DNA of 64,000 bases, taken from an uncultured Bacteroidales bacterium. GTDB lineage: Bacteria; Bacteroidota; Bacteroidia; Bacteroidales; UBA932. The position numbers were made by a program, and so were the translations under genes. This document shows, one piece after another, positions 26,157 through 33,831 of the stretch. The stretch is from assembly GCA_900318955.1 (NCBI GenBank), contig ONMJ01000001.1, forward strand, positions 163,381-227,380, given 5' to 3'. The stretch's first letter is position 1. Every line of letters begins with the position of its first letter. The notes under the pieces were generated by a model. The model did no database searches and was not told the DNA's origin. It saw nothing but the letters and a program-made list of their open reading frames with translations.

Positions 26157-26988
26157 AAGAATAGTTGCCGCGGCAGCCATCTTTTTCCCTTTGGCTGCGC
26201 TGGGGCAGACACTCGATTATGTCGAGGAGGATCCCACATTTGAGACGGGAGCAAGAGTGGCTGTTGGACTCGAAAAGGACATCATCCCTAAGACATTGGC
26301 CATCTTTGCTGAAGAAGAGCTTAGGGTAGATGATAACTTTTCCCATTTACAGAAGTCCTATACGGATCTTGGAATTGAGTATAAAGTCGCTCCGTGGTTA
26401 AAGGCCGCGGTAAGCTATACCCTTATTGCAAATAACTCGGTATCAAAGGGCTGGTACCTGAGACACCGGGGTGCGTTCACTCTTACTGAGACAATCAAGT
26501 CTGGGCGCATGAAAGTCGCTGTCAGGGAAAAGATTCAGGCTACTTATAGGACAGACTCAGTCAATCTCTACCAAAGTCCCAAGACCTCATGGGCACTTAA
26601 GACAAGGGCGAAAATCTCATATGACCTCCCTATGAGTCCGTATACTCCGTATCTCTCGGCAGAGGCGAGGTTCCTTCTTAACGGGGTCAATCCCGAGTAC
26701 TTTGTCTATGACAGCATAGACAAGCGATGGACAAACCCCGACCCCAGGTATAACGATTTGTATTTCACCCGTCTAAGAATAACCGCGGGGTCTACATACA
26801 AGACCCCGCGGAGAAATTCGCTTGATTTTTTTGTCGTAGCCGATCTGAGTTACGATCTCGACATAGATTTCAGTTCCAAGGGCAAGCAGAAAAAGGATGC
26901 TTCATATAGCAGCGGATACGCTCCGTACCTTTTCCTAACGAACTCTTACTTTGTCGGGCTAGGAGTAACTTATACGTTTAAGCTATAA
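26146..26988 (+). CDS. DUF2490-like outer-membrane beta-barrel protein
   Basis: 280 residues with a short signal peptide (AAAAIFFPLAALGQ). The rest is an alternating strand pattern with many aromatic strand ends (VAPWLKAAVSYTLI, GWYLRHRGAFTLTETI, PYLSAEARFLL) and a terminal VTYTFKL that fits the C-terminal signal of beta-barrels, as in DUF2490 proteins. It overlaps the end of the DUF4956 gene by 11 bp, so it is translationally coupled to a putative membrane polyphosphate module. It may be an outer-membrane pore or scaffold for that module. This is inference from position. Confidence 0.8.
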   Translation: MWIRRIVAAAAIFFPLAALGQTLDYVEEDPTFETGARVAVGLEKDIIPKTLAIFAEEELRVDDNFSHLQKSYTDLGIEYKVAPWLKAAVSYTLIANNSVSKGWYLRHRGAFTLTETIKSGRMKVAVREKIQATYRTDSVNLYQSPKTSWALKTRAKISYDLPMSPYTPYLSAEARFLLNGVNPEYFVYDSIDKRWTNPDPRYNDLYFTRLRITAGSTYKTPRRNSLDFFVVADLSYDLDIDFSSKGKQKKDASYSSGYAPYLFLTNSYFVGLGVTYTFKL

Positions 26989-26992
26989 GGCG

Positions 26993-27952
26993 CTACTGCA
27001 TCTGGCGGACTCTCTGAAGGAAGTCCTTTACATGCTGCTTGTACTCCTCAGGATGCTTTGCAAAAGAGTTGGCATGGACAGCGCCTTCTGCCACCCACAT
27101 TTCCTTGTAGCCATTGACTTTGGCGTCATAGTTGGCCTGAAGGTGGGAGAATGGCACGAAATCATCGGCGTCACCATGGATGAAAAGCATCGGACGGTCG
27201 CATTTTGCAAGCTGTTTTACTGAAGAAGCCTCTTTGAAAGACCATCCGTAGCGATTCTTGCAGACTATGCTTGCGCTGTTGAGGATCGGGAAGGGAGGCA
27301 GGTGGAAACTCTGGTGCAGATTGGACTTGAACTGGTCCCAAACTGAAGAGTAACCGCAGTCCTCGATATAAGCTTTGATGTACTCAGGCTGAGGGTCTCC
27401 GCTCATCATCATTACAGTTGCCGCTCCCATTGATACTCCGTGGATGACCATAAAGTCGTCTTTGAAGATGTTGTGGGCGACCTTTGCCCATGTGGATACA
27501 TCATAACGGTCAAGCCATCCCATCTGGGCGGCGGGGCCTTCGGAATAGCCGTGATACTGAAGGTCCGGGAAGAGCACATTATAGTTGAGATCATCCCTGT
27601 ACATGCGAACCAGATAGAGGAATACATAGTGATTGTCGGTGTATCCATGGACCACTATCGCAGTTCCGGCCGCTTCCGCGGGTTTTGCCGCGGGAACGTA
27701 GCAAGCGTGGATCTTGTAACCGTTATAGCCGACAATTGTGGTATCCTTCAGGAGGCCTTCAGCCTTCAGTCCATCGTACCAGGCCGTACTTCCCGGCATC
27801 AGCGAATCGGCTTTATGGCGGGTGCGCTCTATATCATCAACTCCGTGAGGAGAAGGAAGCAGAGCATAGTTGCACATGTATTTACCGGCAAGGCAGCTGC
27901 TAAGGCAGATGCTCATCATAATGATGGCAGAGAGTCGAATCAACTTTTTCAT
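26993..27952 (-). CDS. Lipoprotein alpha/beta hydrolase
   Basis: 319 residues. A signal peptide with Cys in SSCLAGKYMC suggests a lipoprotein. The fold is that of serine aminopeptidase/S33-type hydrolases, with the oxyanion region IVVHGYTDNHYVF, nucleophile elbow GVSMGAAT (Ser), acidic GDADDFVPF and catalytic His in GAVHANSF. It is therefore likely an active esterase or acyl hydrolase facing the periplasm. The substrate is unknown. A -7 match, TATCTTTG at 27991-27998, lies 38 bp upstream and could be its promoter, separating it from the LAB_N gene. Confidence 0.88.
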   Translation of the reverse strand: MKKLIRLSAIIMMSICLSSCLAGKYMCNYALLPSPHGVDDIERTRHKADSLMPGSTAWYDGLKAEGLLKDTTIVGYNGYKIHACYVPAAKPAEAAGTAIVVHGYTDNHYVFLYLVRMYRDDLNYNVLFPDLQYHGYSEGPAAQMGWLDRYDVSTWAKVAHNIFKDDFMVIHGVSMGAATVMMMSGDPQPEYIKAYIEDCGYSSVWDQFKSNLHQSFHLPPFPILNSASIVCKNRYGWSFKEASSVKQLAKCDRPMLFIHGDADDFVPFSHLQANYDAKVNGYKEMWVAEGAVHANSFAKHPEEYKQHVKDFLQRVRQMQ

Positions 27953-27990
27953 TGTTACGAAAATATGCTATTTGGTTATTAATTTCAATG

Positions 27991-27998
27991 CAAAGATA
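27991..27998 (-). promoter_or_regulatory. Candidate -7 box for the lipoprotein hydrolase
   Basis: TATCTTTG on the minus strand matches TAnnTTTG and sits 38 bases before the hydrolase ATG in the 62-bp gap. No -33 TTTG is clear. Confidence 0.35.
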
Positions 27999-28014
27999 TA
28001 TAAATAGTTCCGAT

Positions 28015-28653
28015 TTACGAATCTTTCTTTCTTTTACTCGATGCAAGCGAAATCATTATGTTACGGATTGAGAAAACGATTGCAAACTGGCCTATGACCA
28101 GTACCCAGTCGTGGCGGATCAGACCATAGGCAATAATCATCAGGGATCCTGCGACTGCGAGAATCCAGTGTCCGAGTGGAAGGATTGATTCTTTTCGCTT
28201 CATACTGTAGACAAGCTGGTATACTCCTCGGATTTCATATGTGAACTGTCCGATCATTCCGAGAGCCAAAAGGCCTGGGGGAACCTTCTCATTCATAAGG
28301 AAATCGTGGGTAAAGGCCGGAAAATCGCGGAGCATCAGTCCGATAATTAGAACCGGGAACAGAGCCTGTGCGACGAAAACCCACCTCGGAGTATTCTTGT
28401 ATAGTCCCATGATGGCAATGTTCCACATATAAATATAATATCCAATACTCTCGCCGAAGATAATCGAGAAATCCTTTCGTAGCCAGCCATAGATATAGAG
28501 GACAATTGCGCCGATGCTGCTCATTACCCAGTAGATCCCGGGGGAGACCACTTCATGAGCCTTTTCGGATAAGTACCATTGAACCACAATCCGTACGCCA
28601 TAGATGGCCATACCGGCAAGTCCAAGCAAATATACCCATAGCGGACTGTCCAT
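28015..28653 (-). CDS. LAB_N (lipid-A-disaccharide synthase N-terminal) domain membrane protein
   Basis: 212 residues with six to seven hydrophobic helices. It has two related halves: the first carries LLGLAGMAIYGVRIVVQWYL and ESIGYYIYMWNIAIMGL, the second LGMIGQFTYEIRGVYQLVYS and LPLGHWILAVAGSLMII. This is the LAB_N membrane domain, found alone in many Bacteroidetes and distinct from the soluble LpxB glycosyltransferase. The pattern is also related to small multidrug- or PQ-loop-like helices. The function is unknown; a role in lipid transport or flipping is often suggested. It lies 2 bp after the bifunctional acyltransferase gene, so the two probably act together on membrane lipids. Confidence 0.85.
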   Translation of the reverse strand: MDSPLWVYLLGLAGMAIYGVRIVVQWYLSEKAHEVVSPGIYWVMSSIGAIVLYIYGWLRKDFSIIFGESIGYYIYMWNIAIMGLYKNTPRWVFVAQALFPVLIIGLMLRDFPAFTHDFLMNEKVPPGLLALGMIGQFTYEIRGVYQLVYSMKRKESILPLGHWILAVAGSLMIIAYGLIRHDWVLVIGQFAIVFSIRNIMISLASSKRKKDS

Positions 28654-28655
28654 AC

Positions 28656-30485
28656 CTAAATCTGGGCGTTAGCTCCGTAGAAACGGGTTAATGTCTTATT
28701 CTGAAGGTCCTCAGGCAGCCCTCGTAGGAGGGACTTTAGCGTCTGGACCGGGAATTCGGAAAGGCGCAAGAAGATCAAACCGTCAAGGGAATTGTTGAAT
28801 AGGGGATCCACATTAAAGCAAGCCAGTTTGGCGGAGCAGCTGAAGTACTTTCTGAAGAGGACCGGAAGACGATATTTCCCGTCTGAAAGGGCACCGAGAA
28901 GGCGGTCAAAAGTATCTACGTTGCCTTTAACACCGGCGAGGAGATCATCTGGATTGATGGTCATGTAATCAGGCTTGAAGGGATTGGTTGGAACAACAAT
29001 CTTCTCTGCACCTGGTAAAGAAAAAGAATTCTCAAAGAAACGTACGATGAGACTCTTATAGAAGTCGGGAATAGCATTGCTGACGCTCACAGGACCTGTA
29101 ACATATTCCACCTGAGGCGACCTTGTCATAGTGACCGCAAGACCGGCAAGGAGCAGTTTAAGAGGCTGTACTTCCCTCTGATATTTGCCTATGACAAAGG
29201 ACCTTCCAAGCTCCATGCAACGGGAGAGCAGAGCCTCCGACTGAGGAGAATAGTTAAACAGGGAAGCGCAATATATTCCTTTGATTCCGCCTCTCTCCTT
29301 AAGAATCTCCCCGCATGGACCTAGCCTGTATGCTCCGACAATCTCCTCTGATGGGACATTCCAAAGGACCATTTGCCAGTAATATTCGTCATAGCTGTCA
29401 GTATCAGTATTGAGTCCCGTACCTTCTCCAATCGCCCTGAAAGTCTCCTCTCGAAGCCGGCATAGTTCCTTCATGAAGGAAGGGGCTTCGTTTGGGTGGA
29501 AAAGGAACATCTTGTAATCCCCGGAGGAAAACAGCAGGTTGTCGCTTTCAAGACGTCTTGCATCGGCAAGAATCAAATCCTTTGAAACAGGGGCGTCAAT
29601 TGGCTCAAACTTGGATTCCTTAGAGGTTTGAGCCGGCTTTTCGCATTGTGCCTGAAGGGCATAGCAGCGGCTTCTAAGATATCTTCCGAGCGAGGGAACG
29701 TCGAATCCTTCCATCTCGGAGAGGGTTATCGGCTGCCCGATTCTTACTTTTACTACCGTCCCTTTCTTATTGAACATTTCATGAACAAGGCGGATGGTAC
29801 GAAGTCTCGGGTGGATGCGGCCGAGAATGTGGAACATCTTGGAATTCTCACCTTCGAAATAGATGGGAATAACGGGAAGAGAAGATTTTTTTATCAGCTT
29901 GATTATATTCTCCGCCCATGGAATGTCCTCGACAATCTTATTCTCTCCGGGGGCAGTCCTGTTCTTCCCTTTTTGCCATGTGGCTACTTCGCCTGCCGGG
30001 AAGAATCCCAGCGGTTTCCCTTCGGCAATATGGCCGAGGGCGGCCCTTATGCCTGTGATACTTTTACTTCCTCCGGAAGAGAAATTGTCTACAGGAATGA
30101 AGCTGTCGCGAAGACCTGGGATCATCGTCAGCATAAAAGTAGTGAGAATCCGGAAATCCGGTCTGCGCCTTCCGACTATCGAATTGAGAATCAGCCCGTC
30201 TATGCTCCCGAAATGGTGGTTGGAGACAGTGAAAAACCCTCCTTCGCGTGGAATGAGCTCCAGCTGCTCTGAAGGAATCTCGAACGAGACCCCTATCTCT
30301 TCCAATGTATGGTCCGACATATCGGCACCTTTGGCGGTCGGATATTTCTCTTGAATCCGGTTTACCTTATCTATTTCCAGGATTCTTATAATCATTGCTG
30401 AAAGCCATCTTCCGACAGCTCCTTTCAGACCCAGGGATTTCTGGAGATCCTCAGCTTCGAATACTGTTACCTTTTTCTCTTCCAT
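28656..30485 (-). CDS. Fused PlsC-like acyltransferase and GNAT/OlsB-like N-acyltransferase
   Basis: About 609 residues from the ATG at 30485 (an upstream TTG at 30497 is rejected). The N-terminal 300 residues are a PlsC-type O-acyltransferase, with the H-x4-D motif in NHHFGSIDG near residue 91 and GFFPAGEVATW as the glycerophosphate-binding-like motif. The C-terminal 300 residues are a GNAT of the hemolysin/OlsB type (MELGRSFVIGKYQ, KSLIVRFFENSF). This order matches OlsF of Serratia, which makes ornithine lipid by N- then O-acylation, and the separate glsB and glsA genes of Bacteroides that make glycine lipid. The amino acid headgroup cannot be read from sequence. Confidence 0.85.
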   Translation of the reverse strand: MEEKKVTVFEAEDLQKSLGLKGAVGRWLSAMIIRILEIDKVNRIQEKYPTAKGADMSDHTLEEIGVSFEIPSEQLELIPREGGFFTVSNHHFGSIDGLILNSIVGRRRPDFRILTTFMLTMIPGLRDSFIPVDNFSSGGSKSITGIRAALGHIAEGKPLGFFPAGEVATWQKGKNRTAPGENKIVEDIPWAENIIKLIKKSSLPVIPIYFEGENSKMFHILGRIHPRLRTIRLVHEMFNKKGTVVKVRIGQPITLSEMEGFDVPSLGRYLRSRCYALQAQCEKPAQTSKESKFEPIDAPVSKDLILADARRLESDNLLFSSGDYKMFLFHPNEAPSFMKELCRLREETFRAIGEGTGLNTDTDSYDEYYWQMVLWNVPSEEIVGAYRLGPCGEILKERGGIKGIYCASLFNYSPQSEALLSRCMELGRSFVIGKYQREVQPLKLLLAGLAVTMTRSPQVEYVTGPVSVSNAIPDFYKSLIVRFFENSFSLPGAEKIVVPTNPFKPDYMTINPDDLLAGVKGNVDTFDRLLGALSDGKYRLPVLFRKYFSCSAKLACFNVDPLFNNSLDGLIFLRLSEFPVQTLKSLLRGLPEDLQNKTLTRFYGANAQI

Positions 30486-30494
30486 AAGAAGTAA

Positions 30495-30502
30495 CAAAGA
30501 TA
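30495..30502 (-). promoter_or_regulatory. Candidate -7 box for the fused acyltransferase
   Basis: TATCTTTG on the minus strand matches TAnnTTTG but ends only 9 bases before the ATG, so the transcript would be almost leaderless. No -33 TTG is present. It may be chance, in which case the gene depends on read-through of the terminator at 30537-30562. Confidence 0.3.
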
Positions 30503-30536
30503 CATAATTGCTTTGAAGAATAGAAGAATAATTAAG

Positions 30537-30562
30537 AAAAAACCTCCCTGCGAGAGGGAGGT
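30537..30562 (-). terminator. Rho-independent terminator
   Basis: On the minus strand an 8-bp perfect stem (ACCTCCCT with AGGGAGGT) around a 5-base loop runs directly into six thymines and CTTAATTA. It lies downstream of the DIP1984 gene and a structured stretch, and about 50 bases upstream of the acyltransferase ATG, so it could act either as the end of the upstream operon or as an attenuator. Confidence 0.8.
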
Positions 30563-30563
30563 C

Positions 30564-30723
30564 GCCTTGGCAGCCGGCACGCGGTAGTAAAATGTACGCC
30601 GTAAAATGTGCGCCTGTACGTTGTGATGAGCCTTACAATACTGTCTGGGAACGGCTCCGTTTCCCGATCAATGTGTTGGACGATTTTACCTCCCGTCCGG
30701 AGGTGTGCCCGCTCTGCCTCGGC
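30564..30723 (-). ncRNA. Candidate structured RNA or attenuator leader, family not recognised
   Basis: The 230-bp space between the DIP1984 stop and the acyltransferase start has no convincing gene but is rich in paired segments on the minus strand. The 5' part GCC-GA-GGCAG-AGCG-GGCAC (30723-30705) pairs with GTGCC-GG-CTGCC-AA-GGC (30580-30564), closing a 160-nt domain with 13 pairs. Inside are a hairpin ACCTCC/GGAGGT (30704-30688) whose loop GGACG can pair with CGTCC at 30682-30678, a hairpin at 30665-30647, and a 14-base tandem repeat (30614-30587). The 3' arm GGGAGGT (30694-30688) is also complementary to ACCTCCC in the terminator. I could not assign it to a known RNA family. Confidence 0.45.
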
Positions 30724-30728
30724 TTTTT

Positions 30729-31181
30729 TTACAATAAATCCGTCATCCAGTTGGCCTGCTGCAGGGAAGAGTCCAGCTCGCGGAGCTCTTTCGACAGAGA
30801 GTCCACTTTCTTTTGCAATTCGGTGACATCGATTGTGCGGACAAACTTTATCTCATTACGGGAGTAGCGGTCGCTGCGGACATTGGCGGCCTCAAGGACG
30901 GCACGGAGGGTAGAGAGATGGAGGGAAAGGACATCCTTTGCGGCGATGATTTCCGTCAGAGTCTTTCCTCCCCAGGTTGTCTCCTGATTAGTTTTGTTAA
31001 TTCTTACAATCAGGCTTTCCAGCTCCTTGAGCGAGGCGTTCAGTTCTACGAAAAGGTCCTCCGGTTTCTCTGCCGGGGAGTCACCTTCCTGAACTTTTAC
31101 GTTATTCGAGAGTCTGTCTTTAAGTTGGGCGAGTCGCTTTTGAAGGTCCGCCCGCTGGTTCAATGCTTCTGCTAATTTCAT
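30729..31181 (-). CDS. DIP1984 family protein
   Basis: 150 residues, almost entirely helical with heptad character at both ends (ALNQRADLQKRLAQLKDRL and LQKKVDSLSKELRELDSSLQ), matching the DIP1984 (septicolysin-like) family in length and in the central TWGGKTLTEIIAAKD and YSRNEIKFVRTID segments. These small cytosolic proteins have no established function; the septicolysin name comes from a distant homologue and should not be taken as evidence of a toxin. The gene follows the carboxymuconolactone decarboxylase-like gene by 11 bp and is probably in the same operon. Confidence 0.85.
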   Translation of the reverse strand: MKLAEALNQRADLQKRLAQLKDRLSNNVKVQEGDSPAEKPEDLFVELNASLKELESLIVRINKTNQETTWGGKTLTEIIAAKDVLSLHLSTLRAVLEAANVRSDRYSRNEIKFVRTIDVTELQKKVDSLSKELRELDSSLQQANWMTDLL

Positions 31182-31192
31182 ATTTGAATCGT

Positions 31193-31816
31193 TTAATTAT
31201 CGAGAACAACCGAAAGAGCCCCTCTCAGGCGTTCGGCTTCTTCGTGACCGACTTTTTCTTCTAGGAGAGAGGGCAAAGCCCTTAATTCATCATCTGTAAC
31301 TCCCATGTTTCTGGCTCCGGAGACATGAGCGATAAGCTGGGGTTCGCAGCCTTGAAGGGCGGAAATGGCGGATACCGTCACAATTTCCCTGTCGGCAAAA
31401 GTCAGGTTGTTGCGGGCGAAAATATCGCCGAACAGATGGGCCTTGAGATAATAATCTGTAGCTGGGACGAAACTATATTCAAAAGGCTTCCCGGTAAGCT
31501 GTGTCTGGACAGCTGTGCCTTGTTTGAGAGCGTCATAATCTTCCGGAAGTGGATCGGCGTCCTTTCCGGGATTATCATTGATCCCTTCGGCCTTACGGGC
31601 TGCAAGCACCTTTTGCAAAGTGCCGAGAGCGTTTAGAGAACGGGGAAATCCTGTGTAGGCGTATAATTGCGAAAGCGCTTCCTTCGCTTCGCTGATGGTA
31701 AGTCCGTTATCAAGAGCTTCGGTGAGAGCCTTGGAAAGGCCGGCCTGATCGCCTTTAGCTTCAAAGGCAGCGATTACGGCAAGACCCTTCCTGCGTGGTG
31801 TAAGTGTCTGATTCAT
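31193..31816 (-). CDS. Carboxymuconolactone decarboxylase (CMD/AhpD-like) family protein
   Basis: 207 residues with two CMD-type helical units: an N-terminal one around ALDNGLTISEAKEALSQLYAYTGFPRSLNALGTL and a C-terminal one around FADREIVTVSAISALQGCEPQLIAHVSGARNMGVT. The usual AhpD C-x-x-C redox pair is absent (CEPQ only), so peroxidase-linked thiol chemistry is unlikely in the standard form. Members serve in aromatic degradation or stress response. The function here is not known. A good promoter (TTTG, 19 bp, TAATTTAG) lies just upstream at 31828-31858. Confidence 0.85.
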   Translation of the reverse strand: MNQTLTPRRKGLAVIAAFEAKGDQAGLSKALTEALDNGLTISEAKEALSQLYAYTGFPRSLNALGTLQKVLAARKAEGINDNPGKDADPLPEDYDALKQGTAVQTQLTGKPFEYSFVPATDYYLKAHLFGDIFARNNLTFADREIVTVSAISALQGCEPQLIAHVSGARNMGVTDDELRALPSLLEEKVGHEEAERLRGALSVVLDN

Positions 31817-31827
31817 ATCAATATTAT

Positions 31828-31858
31828 CTAAATTATTCGCATTGATTTCGGCCCCAAA
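31828..31858 (-). promoter_or_regulatory. Promoter of the CMD-DIP1984 operon
   Basis: On the minus strand TTTG (31858-31855), a 19-bp spacer and TAATTTAG (31835-31828) give a full -33 and a 7-of-8 match to the -7 consensus. The predicted start of transcription is only a few bases before the CMD ATG at 31816. Confidence 0.6.
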
Positions 31859-31932
31859 TAGACGGGCAGCATTATCTGAAAATACATCTTTAGGAGAAAC
31901 TCCAGGAGGAGGGAATCATATGGCTGTGAATA

Positions 31933-32835
31933 TCAATCTGTGACCATGCCATTTTTTTGAACAAGTGTCATTACATACAACTCGTGGATCTCCCTGTCGT
32001 AGCCGTCGTAAAAGCCTTTCGGCATACCGAGAACGATGCGGGCGCCACGGTTGGAGAGGACTACGAGTTCGCCGGAAAGGGGATTGACGCAAAGACCTTC
32101 GATTTCGCCGGCTTTTCGGAAGGATGTCATATTCATATACATGGTGACTTCGGCTTCGTCTAAAAGGGTTTTCCCGGAATCCTTATAAGGCAGACAGACA
32201 TAAAGGTGGTCGGCCTCATCCTTGTCGGCATCCCCATCGTCGCAAGAGATAAGTATCCTGCCATCATCAAGGCAGAATATGCCCTGCTGGAGGGAAGGGG
32301 CGGGGTTTAGGGCTACCTTACCAATATATGATCCGTCAGATAGGTCGTAGCAATAGAGGTGGCTCCCGTTGACCCAATCTGCCATCCATACGAGGTCTCT
32401 TTTGCGATCCACTGCAAGTCCGCAGCATTCCACTTGACCGGATTCCTTTTCCCATGTGATGGACCTCTTGTACTCGAGAGTTCCGGCATCATAGATGGCT
32501 ACCTGGATGTTCTTTCCCTCGCCGTCCATGAAGTACTCGCATCCTGCGTAGATTTCGCCCTTGTACACATCGATGTCGCCGATGTGGTTTGGTGCGGGGG
32601 AGCCTGCGGTTATGGATGTAAAAGGATTCTCATTCGAAAGGACGAGTTCCCCATCTATTGTGTATTTATACAGGGCAGTCGATCCTGAGACATAGTAGAA
32701 TTCCCCGTCGCAGGCGACACCCTGGCGGCCCTCGACCTCAATCACTTCTTTCGATGAAGCGGAATCGGCTTTACGATTTTGCACGCACGAAATAGCTAAG
32801 AGACAGAGAAGGGAAAGGACTAATATTCTTTTCAT
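31933..32835 (-). CDS. Lipoprotein with beta-propeller-like repeats, function unknown
   Basis: 300 residues with a lipoprotein signal peptide (LLCLLAISCVQN, Cys near residue 17). The mature protein has repeated short strands and aromatic or Gly-rich turns such as GVACDGEFYYVSGSTALYKY, HIGDIDVYKGEIYAGCEYF, CGLAVDRKRDLVWMADWVNG and GIFCLDDGRILISCDDGD, consistent with a five- to six-bladed propeller that may bind a ligand at the outer surface. No catalytic motif is visible. It is divergent from the exported phosphodiester glycosidase gene, suggesting a possible functional link. Confidence 0.7.
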   Translation of the reverse strand: MKRILVLSLLCLLAISCVQNRKADSASSKEVIEVEGRQGVACDGEFYYVSGSTALYKYTIDGELVLSNENPFTSITAGSPAPNHIGDIDVYKGEIYAGCEYFMDGEGKNIQVAIYDAGTLEYKRSITWEKESGQVECCGLAVDRKRDLVWMADWVNGSHLYCYDLSDGSYIGKVALNPAPSLQQGIFCLDDGRILISCDDGDADKDEADHLYVCLPYKDSGKTLLDEAEVTMYMNMTSFRKAGEIEGLCVNPLSGELVVLSNRGARIVLGMPKGFYDGYDREIHELYVMTLVQKNGMVTD

Positions 32836-32885
32836 CTTTTAATGGTTCATACTTGGTTTGATGAGATAAATATAATCATTTTTTA

Positions 32886-32893
32886 TATATTTG
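32886..32893 (+). promoter_or_regulatory. Candidate -7 box for the phosphodiester glycosidase gene
   Basis: TATATTTG matches TAnnTTTG and lies 78 bases upstream of the chosen ATG at 32971. It sits inside the N-terminal part of the longest open frame, which is the reason for rejecting the upstream ATG at 32842. A TTTG at 32857-32860 is 25 bp away, longer than ideal. Confidence 0.45.
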
Positions 32894-32970
32894 TGCCATC
32901 AAGATTAGACTATGGCAATTCCGGCAATTCTGTACTCGCTGATGATGAATATCAAACAATTAGTCATATG

Positions 32971-33819
32971 ATGGGAACCTATAGGAATTTTATTCTGGTC
33001 GTATCGGCGGCGTTGCTGCTGGGGCAAATGGAATTGTTCTCTCAGACCCGTGCTGATTCGCTCTCATGGGCTGAAGCGAAGTGGGAATGGACAGATCTTG
33101 GAAAGGGTGCAAGAGCCGCTTCCGTGCAGCTTACCCTATTTGAAAGTACGCAGTGTGTCTCCATAGTAGAGTTCCCTTCAAGGCGGTTCCGCCCTGCAAT
33201 TGTCCATGCTCCGGGACCGGAATGTTCGACGACGGATACGCTTGCAATAAGGGCAAAGGGGCGCTTTGCAATAAACGGCAGCTACTTCAATATGAAGCGC
33301 TTGGTCCCTCATACTTTCTTCGCTCTCAATCATAAGATTGTGGGTGAACCAAGGCCAAATGAGCATTCCCGTTCTAATGGAATTCTTGCCATCAAAGGGA
33401 AGAAGATGGAAATCTTCCCTCATGATACCCTTCGTAACGATTATTACCGTCGCCACTATGATGCGGCAATCGCAACCGGACCGATCCTTCTTCTTGACGG
33501 GGTCCCCGGCTCTTTTCGCGAAGGTTGGTCTTTTGCCGAGATGCGCCATCCTCGTTCCATGGTCGGATGGAGAGAGGACGGAACGGCCTGCATAGTAGTC
33601 GTCGACGGCCGTTTTAAAGGTCAAGGGGAAGGGATGTCACTTCCTGAAATGGTAGCTCTATGCCGCCTTTTAGGCCTTAAAGATGCCATCAACCTTGATG
33701 GCGGCGGCTCTGCGACAATATGGACCGACAAGACGGGGATCCTCAATCATCCGTATGATAACCATAAGTTTGATCACGAAGGAGCGAGGAAGGTCCCTAA
33801 TATCCTTGTTTTTCGGTAG
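32971..33819 (+). CDS. Exported phosphodiester glycosidase (NAGPA-like) family protein
   Basis: About 282 residues from the ATG at 32971 (ATG at 32968 equally possible). The frame is open upstream to 32842, but a -7 promoter box lies within that stretch and the hydrophobic signal (NFILVVSAALLLGQ) starts only here. The domain matches the phosphodiester glycosidase family, whose mammalian member uncovers mannose-6-phosphate by removing GlcNAc from a phosphodiester. Motifs seen are FAINGSYFNMKRL, YDAAIATGPILLLDG, CIVVVDGRFKGQGEGM and the C-terminal AINLDGGGSATIW. The PUL lipoprotein at 39874-41214 carries the same domain. Located in the periplasm; substrate unknown. Confidence 0.85.
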   Translation: MGTYRNFILVVSAALLLGQMELFSQTRADSLSWAEAKWEWTDLGKGARAASVQLTLFESTQCVSIVEFPSRRFRPAIVHAPGPECSTTDTLAIRAKGRFAINGSYFNMKRLVPHTFFALNHKIVGEPRPNEHSRSNGILAIKGKKMEIFPHDTLRNDYYRRHYDAAIATGPILLLDGVPGSFREGWSFAEMRHPRSMVGWREDGTACIVVVDGRFKGQGEGMSLPEMVALCRLLGLKDAINLDGGGSATIWTDKTGILNHPYDNHKFDHEGARKVPNILVFR

Positions 33820-33831
33820 TATCAGATAGCC

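Noticed and set aside
29628-30272. Plus-strand frame (214 codons) opposite the fused acyltransferase
   Set aside because: Antisense shadow with no recognisable domain.
30592-30867. Plus-strand open frame of 91 codons overlapping the DIP1984 gene and the intergenic stretch
   Set aside because: Half of it lies antisense to a recognised gene, no family match is apparent, and RNA-like pairing on the minus strand explains the stretch better.
31870-31932. Short GGAG/CTCC hairpin after the propeller-like lipoprotein gene
   Set aside because: Four-bp stem without a T-run; too weak to call a terminator.
32842-32970. N-terminal extension of the phosphodiester glycosidase frame
   Set aside because: A -7 promoter box lies in it, and the hydrophobic signal peptide starts only at about 32971.
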